Shown here piece after piece: positions 11,605 through 22,116 of a stretch of DNA of 47,988 nt. The stretch's first letter is position 1, and each line of letters starts with the position of its first letter. The stretch is taken from positions 1 to 47,988 of the forward strand of contig MU624544.1 of NCBI GenBank assembly GCA_025349905.2. Direction: 5' to 3'. The DNA is from Blastocladiella britannica (taxonomy: Eukaryota; Blastocladiomycota; Blastocladiomycetes; Blastocladiales; Blastocladiaceae). The position numbers were made by a program, and so were the translations under genes. The notes under the pieces were generated by a model, which was given only the letters and a program-made list of their open reading frames with translations, was not told the origin of the DNA and searched no databases.

Positions 11605-14600
11605 TTACGGTGCGATCACCGGTGGTGACGGCGCCGGCGGTGACGGCGCCGGCGGGGACGCCAGGCCCGATCCCTTTGTCGGGGCTGCTGTTGTTGCCGC
11701 TGCTCCAACGCGTGCACCAGGCGGAGAAGGCCCGCCGCCGCCCAGGAACGACGACGGCGACGGCGCATGGTGCTGCTGCTGCTGGGTGACCGACGACAAT
11801 GACATGGAGCGCGGCAGGCCAACTGCGGCGCCGCCTCGGCTAGGCGGGCGCGAGTGCACCGACACGCGCGGCGACGACCGCCATCCGGGCGCCGTGGCCG
11901 TGGCGGCGGCCGTCTCCGCATCGCGAGTGACCAAGAACCGGTCCTCCAACCCTGCGTCGCGGCCATTGACGACGCCGTCGATAGGGTGGCCCGGAAACGG
12001 CTGGCCGAGTCCCGCCATTGGAAAAGAGCCGTACCCAGCACCAGCGCGCGGATCCGCCATGGCCCACGGTGGGGGCGGTGGACCGCCCGCTGCCGCCGGG
12101 TAGTCGTGCGGCGGCGCGTACCGGTGCGGAGGGAAAGGCGGCGCCATCGGACCCGAGTAGTACATTGGATGTTGAGGGTAGCGGTGCTGCTGCTGCTGGT
12201 GTTGGTGCTGGTAATACCGCTGCTGCTGCATGTGATGGCGCTGCTGCTGTTGCTGCTGCTGGTGGTGGTAATGGTATGCCGTGGCAGCAGACATGCCGTC
12301 GCCATCGCCGCGGCCCAAATGCGGTGGCTGGCGACGGTCCACCGACATGGGCGAGCCCGACGCGTCGCCACGGCCGGCAGTAACAGCAGGAGCAACAGTG
12401 GTGGGGACAGCTGCGACCCCATTGGTGCGGGAGCCGACTAGCTCGCCTACGTCCAGCTCCTCCGGCTCCACGAGCGCCATGCCACCGCCGGCTCCAGGGG
12501 GAAGCTGGTTTGGCGGGAAGAAATCCGCGGGAGTCGGGACCAAGAACTCGTCGCCGCCAAGAAGCACCTCGTCCTCGTCAAGTGCGTCCGCGTCGGCATC
12601 GGCTACCGATGTCGGGGATGCCGCCACCGCTACGGCGGTGGTAGCCGCGGGAATAGTTGGAGCAAAGTCGGCCAGTGCCCCGCCGTCCGGGACAACCGGC
12701 GCAGGAGCAACCGCCGCCGCTGGCAGCGCTGCAACCGGACCCCATGGCGGAAGCAGCATCGCGCTCGAGGAAAGATCGTGCGGCGGGTGGCCAGGCGCGT
12801 AGTACGAGTACGGGTGGTATCCAGCGGCAGCAGCAGCGGCAGCCGTAGCCGCGGCAGCAGCAGCGTGAGGCGGCGGACCTGGCCGGGCCCGCTCTTGCAC
12901 CGGCTGCTGCGACTGCTGACGGGATCCGCCGTTGCCGCCGCCGCCGCCCATCATCATGCCGCCGCCATACATGGCCAACATATCCGTAGGAGGCGGCGGC
13001 GGCGGCGCCGGCGGCCAGTGATGGTGGTTTCCACCGCTGCCGCCATAGCCCATCATCGAGTACCGCGGATCGTCGTAGTACCGGTCGTACCCAGGCCACG
13101 CCGCCCACGGTCCCGGAGGAGGAGGAGGAGGCCCGCCCGGTCCGTACCCGTGCTCGCCCGCCCACTGCGGCGACGGCATTGGTGGCCGGTCGCGGTGGTC
13201 GCGGTACGGGTCCGTATCTGCTGCTGCTTCCGGGTATGGCGGCCGGTGGTGGTGGTCGTAGTGCATGGGCGCCGAGGACCGAGCCCACCACTCCCACTTG
13301 CGGTCGCGGTCCCAGTCGCGATCCCAGTCTCCTCCTCGGTCACGCCCAGCCCCAGCGCGGTCGCGGCGGCGGTCGTCACTGGTCATGGGATGTACATATG
13401 CGTCACCGGCAGCACGAGGCCAGTCCGAGCGTGGGTCGCGACCGCTGCCGTTCCGAACCGGCCGCGCGCCCGCCGCCGCAAGCTCACTGGCGGACCGCCG
13501 TGATCGGGACCGCGAGTGCGTGCGCGACTGAGACATGGACGACCCTGACCCCGACGAAGACAGTGACGACCGCGAGAACGACCGTGACGATGACCGCGAG
13601 AACGACCGTGACGACGACCGCTGCGAGGCCACGGACGCGGACCGCGACGCCGACCGCGGCCGTGCGTGCGGGTGCCGCGGATACCGGTTGGTGTGACGGC
13701 GGGTGCGTCGGCCACGCCCACCACCGTCTTGGATCTGGTGCCCATCGTTGTTGTTGTTGTGGTCATTGCCGTTGAGATATCCACCGCCAGTGTTGATGTC
13801 CTCAAAGTCCATTATGGCCGTGGGCTCGCGCACCACGGCATCACCGGATGCCACGGGAACCATCGACGACGGCGATGGCATCGGCATGGCGGTGGCCGGG
13901 TGCTGCAGACCGCTGCTCCACAGTGACGTGGACGATGTCGGAGTTGTCAGGGAGCCGGTACCGCCCGTGATCGGTTCTCCGCCGTCATGGAAGCGTGCCA
14001 GTGGGACATGGGCCAGTGGAATCACCGTGGCGTGCTCGGGCCCGCGACGGGTTGCTCCTCCCGTAGCTCCAATACGACGACTCGATGAAGTGGACGCACC
14101 CGTAGCCGCCGCGGTTGCTGCGGTCCGTGTCCGTGTCCGTCGTCTCCGCGCCAACGACAAAGACGAGCCCGCTTCAGCTGCCCCCGATTTCATTGCGGCA
14201 GCAGAGGAGGACATGGACAATGGCGGCGCCAGTGGAGGTAACGGCGGAGGACCTTGTTGTTGTTGTTGCGACCCATCAACCCCACCGCCCGCCGCGGCCG
14301 CTACAGCAGCAGCCGCCGACGATGACGTGGCCGCAACAATGGTCACGGTCGATAGATCGGCGGTACCGTCGGCCGCCAGCGGGTGTGCCGCGTACAAGTA
14401 CGCCGATTCGGCGGCGGCCACCAATGCCTGCTCGTGCCGCTCGGCCTGCTTGTCGTGGATCTTCATGTGCGCGGCCAAGTTATCGGTGCGCGAAAAGGAC
14501 TTGGCGCAGCTCTGGTCCGGACACAGGAACGGCCGCTCGCCCGTGTGAATGCGCATGTGACGCTTCAAGTGCTCGCCGCGCTTGAAGGTCAGGTCGCACT

Positions 14601-15645
14601 CGTCGCACCGGAACCGCCGGTCGCTCTCGCTCGCGCGCCGCGTGCTGCTGCGGCCGCTTGGCGGCCGACTGGCCGTGGTCGCTGCGGTTGCTGCTGCGGT
14701 CGGCGGGGGTCCAGTCATGGCCGCGGACGACATGGCCAATGGCATCGGGCGCTGGTTGGGGTGACGGTGCGATGACGACGACGTGCTAGAGTGCCGGTAC
14801 AACGGGGGGTGCTGGTGCTGGTGGCGATGATGGTGATGATACTGCGGCTCGGCGGCCGGCCGGGTCGGCGGCGGCAGGGGCGGCGGCACCGCCAGGGGAG
14901 CAGGGGCCCGATCGGATACTTGGATGGGGTACAGCAGCGGGCCGGCGGTTGCGGCGGCGGTAGCAGGCAGCAGTGGCGATCGGGGCGAGGAAGGGAACAA
15001 GAGTGGGTCCGGGAGCAGCATGGCGGCGAACGAGTGTCTCATGCGCGGTGGTGGTGGCGGTGGTGGAGGGCGTGGAAGTGGCGGAGGAGGCAATGGGGGG
15101 TGCGGTTCGACTGACAGGGGCCGCTGCGGGGTCGCAAGCAGGGAGAGGAGTGGGGGGCTGGGAACGCGCCCCGTGCTGCCTTGTTGGCTGTTGCCGTTGG
15201 CGCCGTTCTGCTGGGTGCTTGTGGTGGTGCTTGTGGCCGTCGTGGGAGGACGGAACGGCGCCGGAACTCGTACTTGGGCGGCGGCAGTGGTGGTGGTGGT
15301 GGATGAAAGAGATGCCAGCGCACTACTAGTTGTTGCGGTAGTAGTGGTGGCAACGGCGATAGCAGAAGCAACGGATGATGGGAGAGGATTGCCAGTGTTG
15401 CTTCCGATCTCGTTGGTGTTGGTGTTGTTGGCGTTCGCGCTGGTGTCGCGGATAATGCCAATGCGGTGGCCAGCAGTAGTGGCGAGGAGCAGGCCTTCAC
15501 CAGTGATTTCGACCTCTCCAGCGCTACTGCCACCACTTCTCTTTTCGGAGGCAGCAGCAGCAACAGTGGATTGCGGCGATACGTGGTCGGATTGGAGACC
15601 GGTGCCACTGTCAAACAAGGATCTAGATGAAGACATGGTCAGCAT
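11605..15645 (-). CDS. C2H2 zinc-finger transcription factor, Msn2-like two-finger type
   Basis: A single-exon 1346-residue protein with one pair of classical zinc fingers at about residues 340-395: finger 1 is C-x2-C-x12-H-x3-H with the helix RGEHLKRH, and finger 2 is C-x4-C-x12-H-x3-H with the helix RTDNLAAH. The fingers are joined by a TGERPF-type linker. These helices closely resemble those of fungal Msn2/Msn4-type stress regulators (RSEHLKRH and RSDNLSQH), which bind AGGGG, so a similar target is inferred. Everything else is low complexity: Ala/Thr/Pro-rich before the fingers, an Arg-Ser tract at about residues 665-720, and Pro-, Gln-, His-, Gly-rich sequence after it. The start is a true ATG at 15645, with a second ATG three codons later. 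Nuclear location is expected. Unlike Msn2/4, the fingers are not C-terminal. Confidence 0.85.
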   Translation of the reverse strand: MLTMSSSRSLFDSGTGLQSDHVSPQSTVAAAASEKRSGGSSAGEVEITGEGLLLATTAGHRIGIIRDTSANANNTNTNEIGSNTGNPLPSSVASAIAVATTTTATTSSALASLSSTTTTTAAAQVRVPAPFRPPTTATSTTTSTQQNGANGNSQQGSTGRVPSPPLLSLLATPQRPLSVEPHPPLPPPPLPRPPPPPPPPRMRHSFAAMLLPDPLLFPSSPRSPLLPATAAATAGPLLYPIQVSDRAPAPLAVPPPLPPPTRPAAEPQYHHHHRHQHQHPPLYRHSSTSSSSHRHPNQRPMPLAMSSAAMTGPPPTAAATAATTASRPPSGRSSTRRASESDRRFRCDECDLTFKRGEHLKRHMRIHTGERPFLCPDQSCAKSFSRTDNLAAHMKIHDKQAERHEQALVAAAESAYLYAAHPLAADGTADLSTVTIVAATSSSAAAAVAAAAGGGVDGSQQQQQGPPPLPPLAPPLSMSSSAAAMKSGAAEAGSSLSLARRRRTRTRTAATAAATGASTSSSRRIGATGGATRRGPEHATVIPLAHVPLARFHDGGEPITGGTGSLTTPTSSTSLWSSGLQHPATAMPMPSPSSMVPVASGDAVVREPTAIMDFEDINTGGGYLNGNDHNNNNDGHQIQDGGGRGRRTRRHTNRYPRHPHARPRSASRSASVASQRSSSRSFSRSSSRSFSRSSLSSSGSGSSMSQSRTHSRSRSRRSASELAAAGARPVRNGSGRDPRSDWPRAAGDAYVHPMTSDDRRRDRAGAGRDRGGDWDRDWDRDRKWEWWARSSAPMHYDHHHRPPYPEAAADTDPYRDHRDRPPMPSPQWAGEHGYGPGGPPPPPPGPWAAWPGYDRYYDDPRYSMMGYGGSGGNHHHWPPAPPPPPPTDMLAMYGGGMMMGGGGGNGGSRQQSQQPVQERARPGPPPHAAAAAATAAAAAAAGYHPYSYYAPGHPPHDLSSSAMLLPPWGPVAALPAAAVAPAPVVPDGGALADFAPTIPAATTAVAVAASPTSVADADADALDEDEVLLGGDEFLVPTPADFFPPNQLPPGAGGGMALVEPEELDVGELVGSRTNGVAAVPTTVAPAVTAGRGDASGSPMSVDRRQPPHLGRGDGDGMSAATAYHYHHQQQQQQQRHHMQQQRYYQHQHQQQQHRYPQHPMYYSGPMAPPFPPHRYAPPHDYPAAAGGPPPPPWAMADPRAGAGYGSFPMAGLGQPFPGHPIDGVVNGRDAGLEDRFLVTRDAETAAATATAPGWRSSPRVSVHSRPPSRGGAAVGLPRSMSLSSVTQQQQHHAPSPSSFLGGGGPSPPGARVGAAATTAAPTKGSGLASPPAPSPPAPSPPVIAP
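13568..13615 (-). repeat. 24-bp tandem repeat coding an RS tract
   Basis: Two tandem copies of a 24-bp unit (13568-13591 and 13592-13615) differ only at the last base. They encode two copies of an [12 protein letters not shown] octapeptide in the C2H2 protein. Slippage of this unit would change the length of the Arg-Ser tract in frame. Confidence 0.85.
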
Positions 15646-16102
15646 GGTCTTCTCGGTGGCGGTGGTGGGAGTAGTGGTAGTGCCTGTTTTTTGAGACGCA
15701 AGGGTCGATCAGTCAGTTTAAATGCGCCGTATATGCAAATGGGTGGTGTGTGTGTTTTCTTAGCGCTATCCCCCATTGAAATTGAGATTGGACGAGCGAG
15801 GTCAAAAAAAAAAAAAATGAAAAATAAGGGAATGAGTGAAGGCAGGGTGGATCAAAGCCGCATAAATAAAAAGAGCAAGCAACAGACAGGAAGAAGAAGA
15901 AGCGCATATAAAAAATATACGGTACTACAGAAATGCTTGCACTTCCAATGAAGCGATTGTGTTTTTTTTTTTCTTAAGAAATAAAGAAAAGGAAAAAGAT
16001 CAGTGAAAAAAAAGGGCAAAAAAGCTCAAGATTTTGTGCTCTCTCTCGCTCTCGGCCCATCCCGCCAAACATATTTCTTTCATCCAATCCAATCACAAAA
16101 GA
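15646..16102. other. AT-rich intergenic region
   Basis: A 457-bp region between the stop of the RS-rich protein gene and the start of the C2H2 gene, both on the minus strand. It is strongly A-rich on the plus strand, with A-runs at about 15804-15817 and T-runs at 15963-15972. It should hold the promoter of the C2H2 gene. No gene or RNA is seen. Confidence 0.5.
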
Positions 16103-17800
16103 TTATGGAAACACAAATGAAAAAACTAAATGAAGAAAAGAAAACGCACCCAATCCGACCCAATCGCTGCCGCCTCCATCGCCACTACCGCCAAGACCAA
16201 ACTCCACCACCAGTTGGTGTAAGACATCCGACACGGACGATGTTGATGTCGTTTGCTGAAGGTGTTTTGTCGACGCCATGCGTGGGCCCTGCACAATCGG
16301 GACCGTCAGCACCCCGCCGCCGGCCGTGGCCATCAGCGCCGTCCCGCTCGGGCCGGTGATCGGCGTCGCGATACTGTTGCTGTTGTTTCCGTTGCTGCTG
16401 CTTTGCATTAGCAGCACGGCGCTATCTCCACACCCACCTCGATGCAAACGAGCCGCCGCAGCCGCCGCAGCAGCACCGGCCGGTGTTGGCGCCAGCTGGA
16501 TCCCAATGCCCCAATCTGGGGCGCCCACGGAAGCCACATTTCGTGGCAGCGACGGTAGCGGCGGCGGAGGGCGACGCGGATCGGTCGGGTCCTCTCTGCG
16601 CGATCCTTCCGGCGGTCCTCGTCTCGCACTGCTGCGACGATGGGAGCGGTGATGACGCGATGGCGACCGAGACCGCAACCGCGACCGCGACCGGGCAGCA
16701 GAACTGGACGCGGCGGCACCGGCGGCGGTACCTGTCCGCGATTGCGATCCACGGTACCCGCTACCGCCGTCGCGCGACCGATTGCGAGACCGGTACTTGC
16801 GCGATTGTTGCTGGTGCGGCTGGGACGGGAGATCGCTGTGTTGCCGGTGCCGGCGATGGTGTCGCCGGTGGCGCCGATCCGACGAGGTCTCGACGCCGCC
16901 GCCCATGACGCGATGGCTGCTGCTGCGATGATAGCCATTGTTGCTGCCAGAAGGAACCATCATCGACTGGCCGAGCGCCGACGGCATCGTGTGCAGCACA
17001 TGGTACTGGTCAGCCCACGGCGGCAGCAATGCGACGGTCGGGGGGCCCGGCGCCGACATGCCTGACGGCGGCGGTGGTGGTGGAGGTGCGATCCCGCCAT
17101 TGTTGCCACCATTGGGACCACTTGGAGCCATGGCCGACCACGGGTACATGAACGCCGCCATGGCAGCTGCGTTGCCACTGGAATGATCTGGTCCTTCGCC
17201 GATGGTCGCGGTCACTGGCAGTGGGACAGGTCCGCTGTACCCTTGATCGCTGGCCGCCGAGACATGTGCACCGTGGTTGTTGTTGTTGTTGACTGGACTG
17301 GACTCGAAGTAACTGCCTCCGTAGAGCGGGGCTGACGATGGTCCCAATGGTAGTGGCGACAGCATTTCAGCGACGCTATTGGCGTGGTGGGTGGTGGTCG
17401 TGGAAGCGATCGTGTCCGCGGAAGTTGCGCCGGCGGTAGTCGTTGCTGTGCCGGCGGCATTCGGGGAGCTCAAGAGCAGGAGCGATGGCAAGTCGGAAAA
17501 CGCCGCCTTGAAATACTCGACTGGATCCATGGGGATCGCATAGTCTGCGGTCTCGTGTGCGGCATTGTGCTGGATCAATATGGTTTTTGTTTAATGGTGT
17601 GAGCGCAACCTTGTCCATGGATAGGATAAGTGAACGAGCGTGTGCGTGTGTACCGTGGCCAGCATTGCTGCCAGTGAATCCGAGTTTGTTGCAGTTGCAG
17701 TTTCTGTTGGCTCCGTTGTCATTATCGTCGTTGTGGTTGGGTGGTCCGTCTCTGGAAACAACCGCTCGTCCTCCCGTGGATCGTTATTATCCGACGGCAT
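16103..17800 (-). CDS. unrecognised low-complexity protein with an RS-rich segment
   Basis: No family is recognised. The best model uses the ATG at 17800, exon 1 17800-17654, an 84-nt intron (donor GTACAC, acceptor ATCCAG) and exon 2 17569-16103, giving 537 residues in phase. The product is rich in Ser, Thr, Pro, Gly and Asn, with a His/Arg run (RRHRRHHRRHR) followed by an Arg-Ser segment (SRSRLRSRSPSRHHRSHRRS) around residues 280-370. This resembles disordered nuclear RNA-binding or splicing-associated proteins only in composition. A second ATG at about 17530 begins MDPVEYFKAAFSDL, which is the most protein-like part, so a shorter start is possible. A donor-like GTGCGT near the 3' end (about 16150) leaves the last 17 residues uncertain. 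Confidence 0.5.
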
Positions 17801-18667
17801 TGACCGCGGCAGTTGCTGGTTAAAGTGGGCTTTCTTGGCCTCCTGCAAGGGAGATTGAAACACTGGGAGGCAATGTGTGGCTGGCGCGGACGTGACGCGT
17901 ACGTGGTGTTCCAGGGTTGTTCCACGGGGCTATCCGGCGCGTTGGATAAAGGAGGTCTCGGGCAGTCGTATGCACGGAAAAAAAGACAATGTATGCGGGG
18001 TTTTGGCTGAGTTGGAGCGGATAGAAGTCTCGGTAAGGGGGACGTGGGTAGGAAATATGGAACTGATCAACTCTTTCTTTGCTGTTACAAGGAGCAATAT
18101 TGATTTTGCGTGTGCGAGAGGGAGGGCGAGGGGGTCGGTGCGAATGAAAGAGTGTGAGTCCGTGGGTGGGGAGGGGGGTGAGATGGAAACCAAAAGTTGT
18201 AAGTGAGCGGGAGAGAAAACAACAATACAATTAAGACTATATGCATCACGGAGCACAAAACGTAATATGATTCGAATTTTTTTTTTTTTGGCGTAGCACA
18301 TATAGGCGTGCATATATGCGTGCGGGAGGTGGAGGCGTCCGCAATCCTGTGTGGCTCAAGCACACACTCTTTTCGCTCCACTGTCTCATTCTCATTCTTT
18401 TCTTTACCTTTTTGACAACCGCATATATGTGCGGGTTGTGTGTCGGGTTGGCGTAGGGGCGCCGCCATTCCGCATGTCTTGCGCACACACCCACTCTTTT
18501 CGCCTCACTCTTTTCTTCTTCTTTTACGATACTCTCTCATTTCTCCTGTCCTTGACCAACCTCACCCACCATCTCACCCTACTAAGCCCCATCTCACACC
18601 CTTGATCCCAATGAAAAAAACAGTTCATTTCTCGAACACGCGTCGTGCATGCGCGCTGCAATTTTCA
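17801..18667. other. intergenic region with an imperfect tandem duplication
   Basis: An 867-bp region between the TVP23 stop and the start of the RS-rich protein gene (both minus). It contains an imperfect tandem duplication of about 110 bp (roughly 18311-18420 and 18421-18533); both copies begin with a CATATATG(CG)TGCGGG-type motif and end with a pyrimidine-rich CACTCTTTTCGC block. A 13-nt T-run lies near 18278-18290. Open frames here have no homology I recognise. It probably contains the minus-strand promoter. Confidence 0.5.
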
Positions 18668-19523
18668 TCACCCACGCCCTCCACTAAACAATCCGCCCAC
18701 GATCCCACCGGTCCCGCGCAAGATCGATCCGACCACGCTCTGTCCCACGCTCGATCCCAGCACCGACTGGCCGTATCCAGTGAACCGTTTCTTTGCGTCC
18801 TATTGAAATTATCATTGTTTAACATTTGCGATCAAGTCAATGAAATGAAAAAAAATGAAACTATACCTTGTCGCACTTGGTGAATCCAAGCACATTGGAC
18901 ATGTTGAGAGACAGAGCCACGACCGTGATACAGAACCACGTCGGGTGCAGCAGTTGCAGGACCGCAAACACCGCCCATGCGGCCGTGTATCCGTACAGGG
19001 TTGTCCAGAAGACTCCTGCGTCGGCCGGATTAGGAGCATTATTCTTTTTTTTTTTTTGAATGAGAAAGCGATCAGGACCAAATGAATGAGCAAAAATGGC
19101 AAATACCTCGCGCGACTCAAACACCCACCGCGTCGCCCCGTCCTCGGCCACGTCGTTCCACCACCGCAGCCCGACTAATAACCGTCCCGAGACGTTCTTG
19201 ACCGTCCAGAAATCGAATGCCAGGAACAGCACACACAAGATGAACACGATCACGAAGTTGCCCGTCAAGTAAAAACCCAGCAGGTACGTCAGCAGCGCGG
19301 CGGTGCGGAACGCCAAGTGAAAAAACAGCGCCACCGGGTGACTGCTGCGCGAAAACACGGTGCTCGTGGCCGGTTGTTGCTGGCCATTATCATATGCTCC
19401 CGGGACGGGGGCCGAGGACGACGATCCAGCAGGCGGCGGAGACATGGACCCGGTGACGGGCGCTGGTGTGGCACTGCTGGGCATGGCGATCCGCGTGTCG
19501 GCTGCCGGCGACGGTGGTGTCAT
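18668..19523 (-). CDS. TVP23: Golgi membrane protein TVP23 (FAM18 family)
   Basis: Small four-pass membrane protein of the late Golgi, implicated in vesicular traffic. Exons: 19523-19107, 19043-18867, 18799-18668; introns are 63 and 67 nt, all phase 0, giving 241 residues, the usual size. The variable N-terminus is Pro/Ser-rich. The conserved core includes FDFWTVKNVSGRLLVGLRWW and WVFESRE just before the first intron, then VFWTTLYGY and FTKCDK before the second. The last exon starts DAKKRF and ends in a Gly/Val-rich tail, which matches the family's C-terminus. The first intron ends in eleven A followed by the acceptor G. The start ATG lies only 15 nt downstream of the stop codon of the EZH-type gene on the same strand, so its promoter must overlap that gene's last exon. 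Confidence 0.93.
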
Positions 19524-19538
19524 AACTGATGTTATTTT

Positions 19539-21890
19539 TCAAGAAGATTGTTTTTGTGGTGTATTGTTGAAAGAGAAGTACTCATTTCCATAATCCAGCA
19601 AGATCTCTTGACCGGCGTCGATCGTGCGTGTAGCAGTCATGCTGATCCGCTGCGACCCATCGATCATCACGACTAGACGAATGATCGCGCCGTGAGGAAC
19701 ACAATCCCCCTTGAAAATAACGAGAAAAATAATGTACCTTCCGCTTCGATATTGGCATGCACGCCCCTCTTCCCGTGATTAGCGAACCTCAGCAACGACC
19801 CGCACCAGAACCCGTCCACGGTAGCGTTTGTCGCGAGCCGGAACATGAAGTTGAACCGCATGTCGTCATATGCGCGTCCGCGGCGCTCGGCCTCTTTGTC
19901 CGAGAGGATCTGTGTAAAGAGAGCGTTAAAATTGGTGCGGTCATTTCAAGTGTTAAACACGGAAGAGATCGTACCTCGCCCGTGTACTCACCAACAAACG
20001 CGCCGCGTAAGATTCGCGTCCGTGCAAACAATCCCCACCCCGCATCGTGCCCATTGTCACCAGCCCGCGACCGCTGCACCACAAATATCTGCCCATTTTT
20101 TTGGTCAGTTTCCAATCCCTCACAAACGAAAAAAAAACGTAGGTACCTGGTCCAAGAATTTGTCCTGCGCCGTTCGAACCCGCTGCTGCGCACACATGTT
20201 CTGAGCAATCCCACCGTACGGATCCGCCATACCTGGTTCCGGTGCGGGAGGCGCGCACGCCGGCCCGCACTCGCGTTTCGCCATTGCGCACGGGCACACC
20301 GTTTCGTCCGTACAGCAGGGACCCATGTGCGCCACCATCGGCCCATTTAGTCCCACAGTCGGGCTAGGAATAACGGTAGCAGTGGCAGCCGCGGAGCGCG
20401 ATCGTTTTTGCCCGGCCCGAACGGCGGGGGCAACCACGGAGCTTGGATCGGAGACAGTGGATTGCTGGTCAGCCAGCGCCGTCGCAAGGTGGCGGTGGCA
20501 TTTGCACCCGGGCCACCGGCGCGGACAGGTGGCGGGGCACGAGCAGAGCGCGTTGCAGTAGTGGTTGATTGCGGTGCACGAGCAAGAGAATCCCGGGCGG
20601 GTGCATTGCGTCGCGCACAAACAGGGGCGGTGGTATGGGAGGTCCACTGTGGGACCAGGTTCACGTATTAATGGCAACTGTATCGTGATGAGGGAAGGAA
20701 AAAAAGAAACGAACCAGGCCGTGGTTGCATGTCTGACGACGTGAAACCAGCGGGATCGAGCGACAACGTGCGATTGGATGACGATCGGTGGTGCACCGGC
20801 GGCGGCCGGGGGTTTGTGGAGACGAGCTCATCAGGAAATAGAGCTTGAAATGCCGTGGAACATGGAATCCCAAAGCAAAAGGCTGCATCACAGACCGAGA
20901 ACTGGGCATGAGAGACCAGGGCCGCCAGCGCCGCGACTTGACCGCGACTCAGTGCGCCGTCATCGGCGTGTACGCCGTCGATCGACCAGCATAAATGCGA
21001 GCAAGATGTGGTCGGGCGACGCGGAGGAGGAGCGGGAATGCCAATTGAGGCTGGTATCCCAGAATCTTGATATCAAAAAAAAAAAAATATTTACAGAAAT
21101 CAGAGATCGAGAAAAGTACTTAGAAAAATAAACATAGAAAAAGAGATACCGGCAACATGTGAGCAATAAAAGAGGTCGCATTGGTTGCAGAACCGAATTG
21201 CAAGTGGTATTTCTGGTGGCAGAGTAGCCATGGCAGCCGAAATGCGAGCCACGGCCCGCCACACGAGCGCCTCGGCATGAACAGCAGGACCAGTCAGATC
21301 CATCAGCACGCGAGCACTACGCCGAAGCGCGAGTGGTAGAGACGTGGGCAGCGGACGCCAGTGAAAGGTGGTCAGTGCCGGTGCCGTGGACGTGGCCACT
21401 TCAGCAAACGTGCAGGTGATGGGGTTTGTGGTGGCATTCGCAAGGATCGCTCGTGCGACCAAGTCTGATTGGAATGAATGATCAGTCTTGGAGTGGGCAA
21501 AGCAAATCTATAAAAGAAAAAGTAAAGACTACCAGGAAAACCAGACTGAGCTGCACGCGTCCAGTCAGGGTCCGCAGTGCCATGCACGTAAAACTTCTGG
21601 CAGTGGGACTCGGAGAGACCCCCGGCGCCCTTTGCTTCGGTGGTGGGGTCGGGCAAATGGCGCAGGACCGGGTCGTCCGCGGCCGGGAGGAGTGTGGCGT
21701 TTAGCGGTGAGTACAGGCGGCGCGGTGGGGGACGAGGGCAGGGCACCGGCAGTGGGAGGTCGGCCGATGATGGTGTTTTCCATGGTGGCAGGGGTTTAGT
21801 GACGAGTCGGCGGGTCGGCAGTGGTATCAAGTGGTTGTCCCTGGGCACGGCGGGTGGAAGCAGGGACGCGATGGTGGTGCTCAAGTCCAT
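19539..21890 (-). CDS. Enhancer-of-zeste type histone H3K27 methyltransferase (PRC2 catalytic subunit)
   Basis: SET-domain methyltransferase with the CXC pre-SET cluster of E(z)/EZH2. Exons: 21890-21533, 21464-21150, 21065-20715, 20646-20147, 20088-19975, 19909-19738, 19672-19539; all introns GT..AG (58-84 nt), total 647 residues in phase. Landmarks: FCNQCDLFYCSH (end of exon 2, equivalent to the FCRRCFKYDC element of EZH2); the CXC cysteines in exon 4 (~345-490); AGWGLFA and GEYTGE in exon 5; RFNFMFRL and RFANHG in exon 6; GQEILLDYGNEYF in exon 7. The last intron (19737-19673) was chosen over a shorter acceptor because it gives HANIEAEVVMIDGSQRISM, aligning with the family. Known role: H3K27 methylation and gene silencing with EED/SUZ12 partners, not seen here. 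About 60 residues are inserted between the two halves of CXC. SANT-like regions are not evident. Confidence 0.93.
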
Positions 21891-22116
21891 TCATAAAATA
21901 ATTATTGATCGTTCTTCTTTTGGCTTCTGCGCGGTTGAGCCGAAGCTAAGAGTCAGCTGGGTCAGCCAAAAAAAAAAAAAGAAACTGATGGCTTGAAAGG
22001 ATATGAATCGATTACCGTCGCCTCTCATAAAGAAGTCGTCGCTTCCCTCTCTCTTTCACATCACACGTCTACTCCATACTTCATTCACACGCACACACCT
22101 ACTTTATTCATTCACT
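21891..22116. other. divergent intergenic region between EZH-type and AN1 genes
   Basis: A 226-bp spacer between two divergent start codons. The plus-strand leader of the AN1 gene (22045-22116) is pyrimidine-rich with CACAC repeats. A 13-nt A-run lies at about 21968-21980. Both promoters should lie here; I see no convincing TATA box. Confidence 0.4.

Noticed and set aside
12180..12270. CTG/CAG trinucleotide runs here and at 9115-9135, 43640-43740 and 40540-40590 as distinct repeat elements or arrays.
   Set aside because: They are short microsatellite-like runs that encode poly-Gln or poly-Ala inside supported exons; no spacer-repeat structure or mobile-element borders are present.
14924..15694. 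A 256-codon plus-strand open frame opposite the N-terminal part of the C2H2 gene.
   Set aside because: Its content is Gly/Val/Ala complement of Ser/Thr/Pro codons, with no recognisable domain; best explained as a mirror of the biased minus-strand exon.
16103..19523. A fused TVP23-RS protein, made by splicing TVP23 exon 2 (18867) across a 1-kb intron to 17842, where the frame reads EAKKAHFNQ.
   Set aside because: A normal 67-nt intron leads to 18799, where DAKKRF and a Gly/Val-rich tail with a stop give the usual TVP23 C-terminus and length. The downstream gene has its own ATG at 17800.
19673..19737. A shorter last EZH intron ending at TTTTCAAG (about 19711), which also keeps the frame.
   Set aside because: It would be under 30 nt, far below all other introns, and inserts 13 residues into a conserved SET segment; the 65-nt alternative aligns without a gap.
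20647..20714. An EZH exon starting at ATACAG/TTG (20677).
   Set aside because: It is out of phase with the preceding exon and needs a 37-nt intron; the acceptor CCCACAG at 20647 gives a 68-nt intron and the correct frame.
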